Shown here piece after piece: positions 25,877 to 34,618 of a stretch of DNA of 58,664 nucleotides. Position 1 is the stretch's first letter. Each line of letters begins with the position of its first letter. The stretch lies in contig CAYQLT010000017.1 in NCBI GenBank assembly GCA_964418425.1, positions 1 through 58,664 on the forward strand. Reading direction: 5' to 3'. The notes under the pieces were generated by a model. The model was not told where the DNA came from and did not search any database. It saw only the letters and a list, made by a program, of their open reading frames with translations. Position numbers and translations under genes: made by a program. Source of the DNA: CAYQLT01 sp964418425. Its GTDB lineage: Bacteria > Bacillota > Limnochordia > Limnochordales > Geochordaceae.

Positions 25877-25988
25877 GGCTTCGCCCTCGCCCGCCCTCAG
25901 CAAACCTCGTCGTGAGGGGTAAATGACAAAGTAAAGACGCCATGGCTGGCGCGCCTCCCAACATGTGGTACTCCGCAACGCCACACCC

Positions 25989-26885
25989 TCACCCTTTGCC
26001 GCGCCACGCTTGCGCCGCCCGGCTTTGCAAGCGGACCAGGGCCGTCACGCTCTTTACGACCAGGACAACGGGCTTCAGGGCCAGCGCGAACACTGCGTCA
26101 ACGGCTCCCAGCACGTGCTTGAGCCACACGAAATGGAGGCCAGTCCGCTGCAGCAGCGGAACGTGGGCGTACGCGACGCATAGGGCAATTGTGGTAATGG
26201 AGATGAGAAACTTGGCGACGTTGCTGAAGTCCCACCCCAGCAACTCTTCGAGCACCAACTCCGTCCCGATGTTGAACACCAGGATGTACGCCGCCGGTTC
26301 GAGGATGGGCTCCCTGTCCATCAACCGCGTGAAAATGCTGGCAGCAAACCTCATGGTGATGATGCCCAGGAAGACGCCCAGCAAGACCACCCACAGCTCC
26401 CCAGACAGGGCCACCGCCGCTACCACGTTGTCGAAACTGAAGGCCAAGTCGGCCAGCTCCACGTTGAGTACGACCTGCCAGAACCCCCTTGGTGCGCTTT
26501 GGGGCTCCGCAGCGGCTGCCTGCAGAGCCTCCCCGCGGTAGGCCAGGTAGGGGGAGGTACCCAGGTTCTCGGCCGCCAGTTTGATCAGGTACAGGGCGCC
26601 GAGCAGCCTCAGCCAGGCGTTCTCAACGACGAAGCTGGCTAGCGCGAGCATCGTTCCTCGGCCGAGGTATGCCCCCAGGAGCCCTACCTTCAGCGCGGCC
26701 ATTCGCTGACCGCCCAGGAAACGATGGCTGGGTTGCTGCAGAAACCGCAGGAGCCTCGGCCACGGAATAGGCTCCTTGACCGGGAGATGAGCTACCATCG
26801 CACCCAGCACCGCAGCGTTGTCGATGGAGAGGATCCCCTCCAGGAAGACGAGTTGGAGGATCACCAGTAGGAAGCCAAGCTCCAT
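25989..26885 (-). CDS. TerC/YkoY-family integral membrane protein
   Basis: A 298-residue multi-pass membrane protein of the TerC family, members of which export metal ions such as Mn2+ or support metalation of secreted proteins. The two acidic motifs are present: FLEGILSIDNAAV near residues 15-27 and ELADLAFSFDNVVAAVAL near 150. Most remaining segments are hydrophobic (LLVILQLVFLEG, WVVLLGVFLGIITMRFAA, AAYILVFNIGTELVLEE). ATG 26885 is chosen for its GGAGGGT site; an ATG at 26915 would add ten residues. It is convergent with the M23 gene. I found no yybP-ykoY riboswitch motif upstream. Confidence 0.88.
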   Translation of the reverse strand: MELGFLLVILQLVFLEGILSIDNAAVLGAMVAHLPVKEPIPWPRLLRFLQQPSHRFLGGQRMAALKVGLLGAYLGRGTMLALASFVVENAWLRLLGALYLIKLAAENLGTSPYLAYRGEALQAAAAEPQSAPRGFWQVVLNVELADLAFSFDNVVAAVALSGELWVVLLGVFLGIITMRFAASIFTRLMDREPILEPAAYILVFNIGTELVLEELLGWDFSNVAKFLISITTIALCVAYAHVPLLQRTGLHFVWLKHVLGAVDAVFALALKPVVLVVKSVTALVRLQSRAAQAWRGKG

Positions 26886-27690
26886 ATAGAGCCACCCTCC
26901 GCTGCGGATATCCATCGGCTGCGGCCGTCACGACCGTGTCGGGCTCGTCAAGGCCGGCCGTGTTGATGCGCACGGCCCGGCCGGCCTCCATGGCCATGGC
27001 CTTGCGCAGCACCTCTCGGGTGCCCACCTCGCGAGCCGTAAAATGGGACAAGGTCAGCGGGCAGGTGGTCCACGTACCAGTCGGACACCACGAGGGTAGG
27101 AAGGAGACGGCCAGAACTGAAACCGACCACCTTCGGACAGGATCGGAACCCAGCGTCGCTCCGCTACGGCAGGTGGTCGGCATGCTCGGACCGGGTGGAC
27201 GGCATGCAGCGGATTCAGTGGGCGATTTCCTCGGAATAGGCATGAGGCCCCTGTCAAGGTCTATCGTGCAAGCACCACGTACGACCCCGCCTTGCTGGCG
27301 GATATGGTCCGGCCCGCAGTCGCCCTGATTACCTCGGTATCCTTGGACGCTCTATCCTTGAACGCCGTTGCTTGTTCGGGCTGACGGACGGGTTCGTCAA
27401 ACGCGCCCCTCAGTCCTTCAGAGCATCCCGAGTTCCTTGGGTTGGCGTCGCATGATCTCGGTCTCTCGCTCGTTCGGGAGTCTTCACGGCGAACGTGCCA
27501 CGCCGGCGTCAACGCCTCGCATCCGAATACTTCGGGCGCACCGTCTCCCAAGCCCGGGCGGACGAAGGGTCGCCGCCGAGGACGCCACGTGAACACCCGG
27601 CGTCGTCCCAAAAGGGGACTGCCGATTGTCGGCGCCGGCGCTACGAATGGTTGTGGGTGGGGGGCGGTCGGGAAAGGAGGAGTTCGCACC
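26886..27690. other. 805-bp region with degenerate coding remnant, no intact gene
   Basis: On the minus strand between about 27130 and 26913, protein-like sequence is split between two frames: GRLLPTLVVSDWYVDHLPADLVPF in one, then AREVGTREVLRKAMAMEAGR followed by INTAGLDEPDTVV in the next. This indicates a frameshifted gene remnant, which I could not identify. From 27131 to 27690 neither strand has a convincing gene. The SIMPL-gene leader occupies the right end, with a strong AAAGGAGG at 27673-27680. Confidence 0.45.
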
Positions 27691-28420
27691 ATGAGCCCTC
27701 GGAAGATCTGGCGGCTTTTGCCGCTTTTGGCGGCTGTCCTGGCGACGCTGGGGCCGGTTCAGGCCTCCCCGGCATCGGAAGTGGTACCAAAGCCGGGGCC
27801 GGCCGAACAGCCGCCGGGAGCTGACGCCGCGACCCTGGCGGTGCGGGGCGAGGCGCGCCTGGGAGCCCGGCCCGACCTGGCCACGGTCCGGCTGGGCGTC
27901 TGGGCCCGGGGCCCAACCGCACGGCAGGCGCAGGAATCGGTGGCACGCGCGGCACGCGAGGTGGTCGCGGCGCTGACGGCCCTGGGCATCGCACCGGACG
28001 AGCTTCAGACCCAGGGGCTGAGCCTGCAGCCCGTCTGGCGCCACAACGAGCGGACCCGGGAGCCGGAATTGGCCGGCTACGAAGCCCTGTACACGTTGCG
28101 GGTGGACGTGGCCGACCTGGCCCGGGTCGGGGAGGTGGTGGACGCGGCGGTCGGCGCCGGGGCCAACCGCATCGAGAGCATCGCCTTCACCGTCCGAGAT
28201 ACCGGCCCCCTGAAGGAGCAGGCCCTGCGCCAGGCCGTCGCCGACGGCATCCGCCAGGCGCGGGCGCTGGCCACGGCGGCCGGCATGCGGCTCGGAGCGC
28301 TTCGGCGCATCGGCGACGTCCAGTTCGGCGGGCCGCCCGTGGTGCGTCCCGTGGCGCCCCTGCGGGCGGGGGCCGAGGTGATGCTGGCGACGCCCGTCGA
28401 ACCGGGGTTGCTGGAGTTCA
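27691..28420 (+). CDS. SIMPL-domain (DUF541) exported protein, 3' end lost in assembly gap
   Basis: 243 residues are visible. A signal peptide (LLPLLAAVLATLGPVQA) is followed by a SIMPL domain: TLAVRGEARLGARPDLATVRLGV, ALTALGIAPDELQTQGLSLQPV, YEALYTLRVDVADLARVGEVVDAA and AVADGIRQARALATAAGMRLG. Family members (YggE, BP26) are about 230-250 residues, so only the last strand is probably missing into the Ns. They are periplasmic or exported and linked to oxidative-stress tolerance and channel-like rings; the molecular role is not settled. ATG 27691 follows AAAGGAGG. It faces the GntR gene across the gap. Confidence 0.85.
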
Positions 28421-28520
28421 NNNNNNNNNNNNNNNNNNNNNNNNNNNNNNNNNNNNNNNNNNNNNNNNNNNNNNNNNNNNNNNNNNNNNNNNNNNNNNNN
28501 NNNNNNNNNNNNNNNNNNNN
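28421..28520. other. Assembly gap (100 N), real length unknown
   Basis: Unlike the first gap, the flanks share no sequence. Two convergent genes, SIMPL (+) and GntR (-), lose their 3' ends here. One hundred is a default gap size, so the true length is not known. Confidence 0.95.
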
Positions 28521-29260
28521 GCCTCCCGATGAGCCGCTTGGAGCACGTCGGCCGGCGAGGACGATACGGACGGGAAAGACCCTGCGGACCCAACGAAGGC
28601 TGTGCGCATGAAGCGTTCTTTCACCTTAGCCACGTGCTGGCGGGCCAGGGCTTCCGCTCGCTCTGCGTCCCGGTTTCGCACGGCTTCGAAGATGGCCCGG
28701 TGTTCGGCGAGGGCCTCCTGGGGGCGTCCTTCGATGGCGGCGGAGCGGTGCTTGAGAAGCCGAAAGACCTTCACAAAGACCTGCAGGGCTTGCGTCAGCT
28801 GCTTGTGGTGGCTGGCCTTGGCCAGCAGGTCGTGGAAGTCCTTGCCCTGCTTGTCGATCCGGCTGGCGGTTTCCGGGCGAGAGACCTCCTCCAGGCGCTG
28901 GCGCAAGTACGCCTCCATCTCCGCGAGATCCTCGCTGGTGGCCCGCTGAGCGGCGAAACGGGCGGCCATGCCTTCCAGCACTTCCCGGATCTCGAAGGTG
29001 CCGATGATGTCCTCCTGCGACAACGTGACCACCGAAGCGCTACGCCTGGCGTCGATCTGCACCAAGCCCTCGGCCTCCAGCCGCCGCAGCGCTTCCCGGA
29101 TAGGAGAACGGCTGGTGCCGAACGCCTTGGCGAGCTGGCCTTCCACCAGGCGCTGCCCGAACGCCAGCCTCCCTTCCAGGATCGCCCGCTCCAGGTGGTC
29201 ATGGATCTGATCCGCCAGGGAGCCCAGGGTCCCCGGAGCCACCAGCTCCTCGATGCTCAC
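28521..29260 (-). CDS. GntR-family transcriptional regulator with FCD domain, 3' end lost in gap
   Basis: About 246 residues are visible. The N-terminal winged helix (QIHDHLERAILEGRLAFGQRL, AKAFGTSRSPIREALRRLEAEGL) binds DNA. The FCD effector domain follows: FEIREVLEGMAARFAA, FHDLLAKASHHKQL and EHRAIFEAVRNRDAERAEALARQHV, with family-typical Asp/His metal-ligand positions. FCD regulators sense small organic acids. It is the last gene of the minus-strand catabolic operon and probably controls it. Preferred start is GTG 29260 (GAGAAGGGG upstream); a TTG at 29305 would add 15 residues but has no ribosome site. Confidence 0.88.
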
Positions 29261-29322
29261 GCTCGGCCGCCCCTTCTCAGGCTGGTTTCGCGGTGCCGTG
29301 CTCAAGCAAACAGTAACATAAC

Positions 29323-30600
29323 TCAGGGGGCTTCTGGTAACCAGGTGGCTGCCTCATGGCGCACCACCTTGCCCCCCTTCATAACGAAGACGACCCGCAT
29401 GAGAGCTTCCGGATCCTCCCAGGGGCGCCCCTGAACCGCGACGATATCTGCCAGCTGCCCCGGTTCGATGGTGCCTATGGCCGCCTCGAGCCCCAAGGCC
29501 CTGGCGCCCACCACCGTGCCGGCCGCCAGGGCGTCCCAGGCTCGCATGCCCGCCTCCACCAGTAGCCGAAACTCCAGCGCGTTGTCGCCGAAGGGGGTGA
29601 GCGGCGGTCCCACAAAGTCGGTCCCCACCGCGATGGCCACGCCGCAGGCAAGCGCCGTCGCCACGCACTGCATCTGCTGCTCCAGGTGGCGCCGCCACAC
29701 GTCCACTGCCCACTGCGGCAGACCCCCTTGGAGCCCAAACCGGCTCCGCCGATACGGCAAAGAGAGGGTGGGTACCAACATCACGCCCCGATCTGCCATC
29801 ATGCGGTAGGTGGCAGCAGATGCCCCGTGGCCGTGCTCCACCGTGTCCACCCCGCCCAACACCGCGTTGCGCACGGCCAGATCCCCGATGGCGTGGGCGG
29901 CCACCCGCAGCCCCATCCGGTGCGCCTCCTCAACCATCACCTGGATTTCCTCCACCGAATAGTTCGGGCAGCTCCCGTCGGGCCCATCCGCCCATGGGTG
30001 AATCCGGTCGCGCAGCGCACGCCCGGATGAGACCCCGATCTTGATGACCCCCGCACCGCTTCGAATGCGCTCCCGAACCCGCCGGCGGCACTGCTCCGGC
30101 CCGTCCGCGAACATCCCCAGGCGGTCCGCCCAGGCAAGCGGGTAGCCAACCGGATCCCACGTCCCCCCTCGCTGGCAGATATACTCCCCTGCCGCCACGA
30201 TGCGGGGCCCCTCAACGATTCCCTCTTCCACGGCCCGGCCAAGGATGGGCCCCAAGGGGCTACCCATGCACCGAACGGTGGTGAACCCGGCGGCCGCGAG
30301 CCGCCGAAGGTCCGAGGCCGCAACGAGGACTCGGTAGGCATCAGGTGCAGCCATCTGCGCCCCGGCAGAGGAGGGGCTGAATCCGAAGAGGTGAAGGTGG
30401 GCGTCGATGAGCCCGGGAACCACCGCAGCCTCACCCAGGTCGATGACGGTCTCGTCCTGCTCCGACCCCCCAGGTGCGGCGCCCCGAGGCCCTGCCTGCA
30501 CGATCCTGTCTCCACAGACCACGATCTCCCCATCGACGATCGGTTCACAGGCTCGCCCTGTCCAGATGTATCCGCACTGGATCCGCCATCGATCCGGCAC
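29323..30600 (-). CDS. Metal-dependent amidohydrolase
   Basis: A 425-residue cytoplasmic enzyme of the amidohydrolase superfamily (imidazolonepropionase/prolidase-like branch). Metal ligands are recognisable: HxH in DAHLHLFG, a Lys in GVIKIGVSSG that may be carbamylated, His in VAAHAIGD and VEHGHG, and Asp in AVGTDFVGPP. The end, GTIEPGQLADIVAVQGRP followed by VVFVMKGGKVV, is the usual C-terminal beta-sandwich. It hydrolyses an amide, peptide or lactone bond in an unidentified substrate. The GTG start lies 28 bp after the TRAP large subunit. In this operon it may release an acid from an amide or lactone, before or after import. Confidence 0.88.
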   Translation of the reverse strand: MPDRWRIQCGYIWTGRACEPIVDGEIVVCGDRIVQAGPRGAAPGGSEQDETVIDLGEAAVVPGLIDAHLHLFGFSPSSAGAQMAAPDAYRVLVAASDLRRLAAAGFTTVRCMGSPLGPILGRAVEEGIVEGPRIVAAGEYICQRGGTWDPVGYPLAWADRLGMFADGPEQCRRRVRERIRSGAGVIKIGVSSGRALRDRIHPWADGPDGSCPNYSVEEIQVMVEEAHRMGLRVAAHAIGDLAVRNAVLGGVDTVEHGHGASAATYRMMADRGVMLVPTLSLPYRRSRFGLQGGLPQWAVDVWRRHLEQQMQCVATALACGVAIAVGTDFVGPPLTPFGDNALEFRLLVEAGMRAWDALAAGTVVGARALGLEAAIGTIEPGQLADIVAVQGRPWEDPEALMRVVFVMKGGKVVRHEAATWLPEAP

Positions 30601-30628
30601 GCCGCGTCGCTCCCGTCCGACGGGGAAT

Positions 30629-31906
30629 TCAAAACCCGAGCCAGCGCGGAAGGGTCAAGGAGACGGCGGGGACGTACGTCACCAAAAGCAGCACGGTCAC
30701 GAGAGCTGCGAGAAACGGCAGCGACTTCACAAACACCGCCTCGGCCGGACGCTGAGCGATGTCGGCGGCAAGGTACAGACAAAGCGCCACAGGAGGCGTC
30801 ACAAGCCCGATGTTGATGTTAACCAGAACCATCACGGCAAAAAGCAACGGATCGATCCCCCATGCCCGGGCCGCCGGGAGCAAGATGGGAACCAGAAGGA
30901 TCATGGCGCTAATTCCCTCGAGCACCATGCCCGCGAGGAAGAACACCAGGTTCAGGATCGCCAGCATCATGAATCGGCTGGTCACCACGACCTCCAGGTA
31001 CGAGCGGACCACGGCCGGAACCTGCTGGGTGGCCACCACCCAGTTGAGAACGCTGGCCGCTCCGATGATCACCAGGATCACCGAGGAGGTGACGGCGCTG
31101 TCGGTCAACACCCGTTGAAGGTTGGCCATCCGGATCTTCCCGGTCGCAATCCCGAAGGCCAGGCCATAAAGCACGGCAACCGCGCCCGCCTCCGTCGCGG
31201 TGAAGACGCCGCCCAGCACCCCTCCGAGGATGATCACGGGCATCACCAAAGCCGGCGAGGCCTTCGCGAACTGGACGGCGACGTGCCTCCACCCCTGCCA
31301 GCGTTGGTCGGGCTTGTACCCGTGCTTTCGGGAGAGGACATATGCCACAAGCATGAGCAGCAGGCCGATGAGCACGCCCGGCACCACGCCGGCAGCGAAG
31401 ACGGCCCCCACCGAAACCCCTGTCATCACCGCCAGGATAACCGCGGGGATGCTGGGGGGAATGATGGGGCCCATGATGGATGACGTAGCGGTGACGGCGG
31501 CAGAGAAATCCCGGTCGTATCCTTGACGCACCATGCTGGGGATGAGCATCCCCCCGATGGCCGCGGTATCCGCCACCGCCGACCCGCTGATCCCGGCGAA
31601 GAACATGCTGGCAGCGATGTTCACATGAGCCAGGCCCCCGGTGATGTGGCCTACCAGGCTCTTGGAGAACTCCACGATTTGGTCGGTCAGGCGGCATTCG
31701 TTCATGATGTAGCCGGCTGCTATGAAAAACGGGATGGCCATCAGGGGAAAGCTGTCCAGCCCCGTGAACAACCGCTGGGGAAGGATCACCGGGCTCGCTC
31801 CTGCGTGCACCAGGCCCGCCAGCGCCGCCCACCCGAGGGTAAACGCGATGGGCACCCCCAAGAGCAGCAGCACGACAAACACGGCGCCGATCAGTGCAAC
31901 CGTCAC
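30629..31906 (-). CDS. TRAP transporter large permease (DctM type)
   Basis: A 425-residue membrane protein with about 12 hydrophobic segments, forming the main Na+/H+-coupled channel of a tripartite TRAP importer. Signatures include FTGLDSFPLMAIPFFIAAGYIM, MFFAGISGSAVADTAAIGGMLIP and ATSSIMGPIIPPSIPAVILA, and the C-terminal VTPPVALCLYLAADIA. It overlaps the small permease by 4 bp. TRAP systems take up carboxylates such as C4-dicarboxylates, 2-oxo acids, sugar acids or sulfonates. Confidence 0.95.
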   Translation of the reverse strand: MTVALIGAVFVVLLLLGVPIAFTLGWAALAGLVHAGASPVILPQRLFTGLDSFPLMAIPFFIAAGYIMNECRLTDQIVEFSKSLVGHITGGLAHVNIAASMFFAGISGSAVADTAAIGGMLIPSMVRQGYDRDFSAAVTATSSIMGPIIPPSIPAVILAVMTGVSVGAVFAAGVVPGVLIGLLLMLVAYVLSRKHGYKPDQRWQGWRHVAVQFAKASPALVMPVIILGGVLGGVFTATEAGAVAVLYGLAFGIATGKIRMANLQRVLTDSAVTSSVILVIIGAASVLNWVVATQQVPAVVRSYLEVVVTSRFMMLAILNLVFFLAGMVLEGISAMILLVPILLPAARAWGIDPLLFAVMVLVNINIGLVTPPVALCLYLAADIAQRPAEAVFVKSLPFLAALVTVLLLVTYVPAVSLTLPRWLGF

Positions 31907-32412
31907 GGCTTTTTCCCCTCTATTTCCGGAAGGCCGGCTTGCTCAAGCCTTGGCGAAGGGAGCCCCAGGGCTCTCGCGGCCGAGGCCACGAAGAGCACGG
32001 CGGCCTCCACGGCTAAGAACCCTGCGCCCAGGACCACGCCGAAGTAAGGAACCGACATGGGCAGGTCCAAAGCAGGAGTGCGCTGGAAGCTGACCATTTG
32101 GATGAGGGTCCTCCCCTGCCAGACTACCGCGAGCGCCAGCCCCGCCACCATGAGATTGGAGAACATCTCCGCGGCAGCAGCCCACCCGCCCCGAAGATGG
32201 TCCGTCAGCAGGCCGATCCGCACATGGCGGGCCCCTCGAAGCGCCAGCGGAGCCGCCAGGTAGGCCATGTACACCATGATGTAGCGCGCGGCCTCTTCGG
32301 CCCACGGAATGGCGGCGCGCAGGGCGTAACGACAAAAGACGTTGGCCCCCACCACCGCGATCAGCGCGGCCATGCACAGCCCTGCGGCCAACCGCAAGAC
32401 CCGGTCCGTCAC
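31903..32412 (-). CDS. TRAP transporter small permease (DctQ type)
   Basis: A 169-residue, four-helix membrane protein that assembles with the DctM subunit. Helices include LAAGLCMAALIAVVGANVFC, YIMVYMAYLAAPLALRG, MFSNLMVAGLALAVVW and VVLGAGFLAVEAAVLFVASA. The FCRYALRAAIPWAEEAARY segment is the family signature. It is placed between the binding protein and the large permease, 94 bp after the former, and its stop overlaps the DctM start. Confidence 0.92.
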   Translation of the reverse strand: MTDRVLRLAAGLCMAALIAVVGANVFCRYALRAAIPWAEEAARYIMVYMAYLAAPLALRGARHVRIGLLTDHLRGGWAAAAEMFSNLMVAGLALAVVWQGRTLIQMVSFQRTPALDLPMSVPYFGVVLGAGFLAVEAAVLFVASAARALGLPSPRLEQAGLPEIEGKKP

Positions 32413-32506
32413 CCGCGAAATGTGGCGCAGACGGCACCCCTCCCCACCCGCGTCATCGGGCCGAGGGCGCCCGCAGCCGGGACGCCCTCGGCCGCTGGCG
32501 GCCTCA

Positions 32507-33541
32507 TCAGAAAGACGCCCGGGCCTCCTCGACGGCCTGCAGCACCTCTCTGATCAGCGACGGATCGATCTGGGTGGACATCCACTCGATCACCGGCCCC
32601 TGCGCGCGCTCGCGGAACTGGGCCAGCTGTTCCGGAGTGGGGGAGTACACCTCCATCCGCCTTTGGAGCTTGTCCAGGGCGATGGATTCATTGAGGGCTT
32701 TGACGCCCCGGTTGACCATCGCAGAGGTGTAGGCGGCTCGGCGGATGAGGGCCTGGTCCTCCCGCGAAAGGCTGTTGAAGAAGCGCTTGTTGATGAGGGT
32801 GAAGTCCACCCCGAAGCTGTGTCCATCCAGGGTGAGGTACTTCTGCACCTCGTAGAGTTTGGCGTAGTCGATGGTGCTGACCGGGTTCTCCTGTCCATCC
32901 ACCACTCCCTGGTTCAACGCGTTGTAGACCTCGGGCCACGCAATGGGCGTGGGACTGGCGCCTAACGCCCGAACGAGTCGGACGTAGATCGGCGTTTCCA
33001 TGACGCGGATCTTGAGCCCCCGAAGGTCGTCGGGAGTGCGGATAGGCCTCACGTTGTTGGTAAAGTTACGAAACCCGACCTCGCCGTAGGCCAGATTGAT
33101 CATGTTGGTCTTCTGGGCAAGAAGTTCGGAGAGCTTTTGCCCGAACGGCCCGTCCAACACTTTCCAGGCAATCGCCTCGCTCGGAAAGAGGTACGGGATG
33201 TCAAACACCATAGCCTCCCGGAAAAAGCCGGAGACGACGCCGGAAGCCAGGCCCATTTCAATGGTTCCCAAGTTCACGGCCTCGACGTACTCTCGCTCGC
33301 CTCCCAGCTGGCCGGCCGGGTAGATCTGCACGGTGATCCGGCCCCCTGAGCCAGCCTCGACCAGAGCCTTGAATGTAACCGCTTGCGCCTGCTTTTGCGC
33401 CACATACGGGTCCGCCGGATCGGCATGTGCGATACGGATGGTGATCCGGGGCTGCGCCGCCGCCGCTCCGCTCAACGACGCGATTCCCAGAAGCATCGTA
33501 GCAAAGAGCCAGGCTATGCGCCCGTGTCGCTCCCTTCTCAC
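32507..33541 (-). CDS. TRAP transporter solute-binding protein (DctP family)
   Basis: A 344-residue exported binding protein. The signal peptide (IAWLFATMLLGIASLSGAAAA) precedes the DctP core: IRIAHADPADPYVAQKQAQAV, PAGQLGGEREYVEAVNLGTIEM, DIPYLFPSE, the ligand-carboxylate Arg region LRGLKIRVMETPIYV, and PWPEVYNALNQGVVDGQENP-like NQGVVDGQENP. The Arg in KIRVMETP normally salt-bridges the substrate carboxylate, so the ligand is probably an organic acid. It is encoded 108 bp after the CitE-like lyase. Confidence 0.94.
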   Translation of the reverse strand: MRRERHGRIAWLFATMLLGIASLSGAAAAQPRITIRIAHADPADPYVAQKQAQAVTFKALVEAGSGGRITVQIYPAGQLGGEREYVEAVNLGTIEMGLASGVVSGFFREAMVFDIPYLFPSEAIAWKVLDGPFGQKLSELLAQKTNMINLAYGEVGFRNFTNNVRPIRTPDDLRGLKIRVMETPIYVRLVRALGASPTPIAWPEVYNALNQGVVDGQENPVSTIDYAKLYEVQKYLTLDGHSFGVDFTLINKRFFNSLSREDQALIRRAAYTSAMVNRGVKALNESIALDKLQRRMEVYSPTPEQLAQFRERAQGPVIEWMSTQIDPSLIREVLQAVEEARASF

Positions 33542-33649
33542 CTGTGCTTCCTCCTCTCGTCGGTTTGAAACCCAAACCCGCTACGCCTCGTACACGGTTC
33601 CATCTTCACACCGGCTCTCGGCCGCCCGGGAGGGGGCCGACCCCGCCTA

Positions 33650-34612
33650 CTACGGCCCTGCCACCACCCCCTCTGCGCAAGCCGGCGCGGCGCCGCTCGA
33701 ACCAGCCATCCGTCGGGCGATCCACCGGTGACGCTCGAGCAGACGAGCGGCCCGATGCACCATGGGGGCGTCCACCATGCGTCCCTCGAACTCCACCGCG
33801 CCTCGACCTTGCCCCACCGCCTCCTTGTAAACGGCCATCAAACGCTCCGCCCGTTGAACTTCCTCTGGGCCAGGCGTGAAGGCTTCGTTCACGATGGGGA
33901 CCTGCACCGGGTGGACGCAGGTGGCACCCTCAAAGCCCAAGGATCGGGCACGCCGGGCTGCCGAGCGCAGCCTCTCCAGGTCTTTGTAGTTGGCCACCGA
34001 CCCGGCCAACCCCAAGGGAACCAGCCCGGCGGCGCGCGCCGCGAAGACCAGGTGAATCTTGGCATGCAAGAGCCCTTCACCGTCCGGATCCATGCCGGTG
34101 GCGCTGGCGAAGTCCTCGGTTCCCAGGATCAGCGCCACCAGGCGGGGGTCGGAGCGCGCGATCCCATCCAGCTGGCCCAACGCCTCGGGAGATTCGATGA
34201 GGGCAATGAAGCGCACAGACCCCTCCGCCATCCCCTGCTCCCTTTCCAGCTCGGCCACCGCCTCGCTCAACAGGCGGACGTGGGCTGCGCTCTCCACCTT
34301 CGGCACCGCCACCGCCCGAACCGACGGCCGCACCACCGCCTCCACGTCCCGCACGGCCCGACGCAGCTCCCGGTTGATGCGGACCACCACGCCCATCCCC
34401 GCCTGGGACAGCCGGTCGGCGGCTTTCCCGACCTGCTCTCGGGCCCGGTCCTTCTCACCGAGAGGAACGCTGTCTTCCAGGTCCAGGATCACGGCGTCCG
34501 CTCCGGCCCCGCACGCCTTCTCGACGTAGCGCTCGATGTGGGCCGGCACATAGAGCAAAGACCTCCATACCCACGTCCCGTCCGCTTCCATGCCCCGCCC
34601 AGCGCCTCCCAT
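33650..34612 (-). CDS. CitE-like HpcH/HpaI-family (3S)-malyl/citramalyl-CoA-type lyase
   Basis: A 320-residue TIM-barrel C-C lyase of the citrate lyase beta-subunit family. Typical blocks are RSLLYVPAHIERYVEKA, AVILDLEDSVPLGEKDRAR, an Arg that contacts CoA or the acid (VVRINRE), VPKVESA, ALIESPEAL, LILGTEDFASATGMD and the C-terminal EGATCVHPVQVPIVNEAF. Stand-alone members cleave malyl-CoA, citramalyl-CoA or 3-hydroxy-acyl-CoA into acetyl-CoA and an oxo-acid, with Mg2+. Directly following a CoA-transferase gene (6 bp gap), it probably cleaves the CoA thioester made by that enzyme. The start may be ATG 34612 or ATG 34591. Confidence 0.88.
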   Translation of the reverse strand: MGGAGRGMEADGTWVWRSLLYVPAHIERYVEKACGAGADAVILDLEDSVPLGEKDRAREQVGKAADRLSQAGMGVVVRINRELRRAVRDVEAVVRPSVRAVAVPKVESAAHVRLLSEAVAELEREQGMAEGSVRFIALIESPEALGQLDGIARSDPRLVALILGTEDFASATGMDPDGEGLLHAKIHLVFAARAAGLVPLGLAGSVANYKDLERLRSAARRARSLGFEGATCVHPVQVPIVNEAFTPGPEEVQRAERLMAVYKEAVGQGRGAVEFEGRMVDAPMVHRAARLLERHRWIARRMAGSSGAAPACAEGVVAGP

Positions 34613-34618
34613 CCGGGT

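Noticed and set aside
25989..27250. A yybP-ykoY manganese riboswitch before the TerC-family gene
   Set aside because: I could not find the conserved GGGGAGUAG-type paired motif in the upstream region.
30391..31483. Long open frames on the plus strand opposite the TRAP and amidohydrolase genes
   Set aside because: They are His/Arg/Gly-rich shadows of the real minus-strand genes, common in GC-rich DNA.
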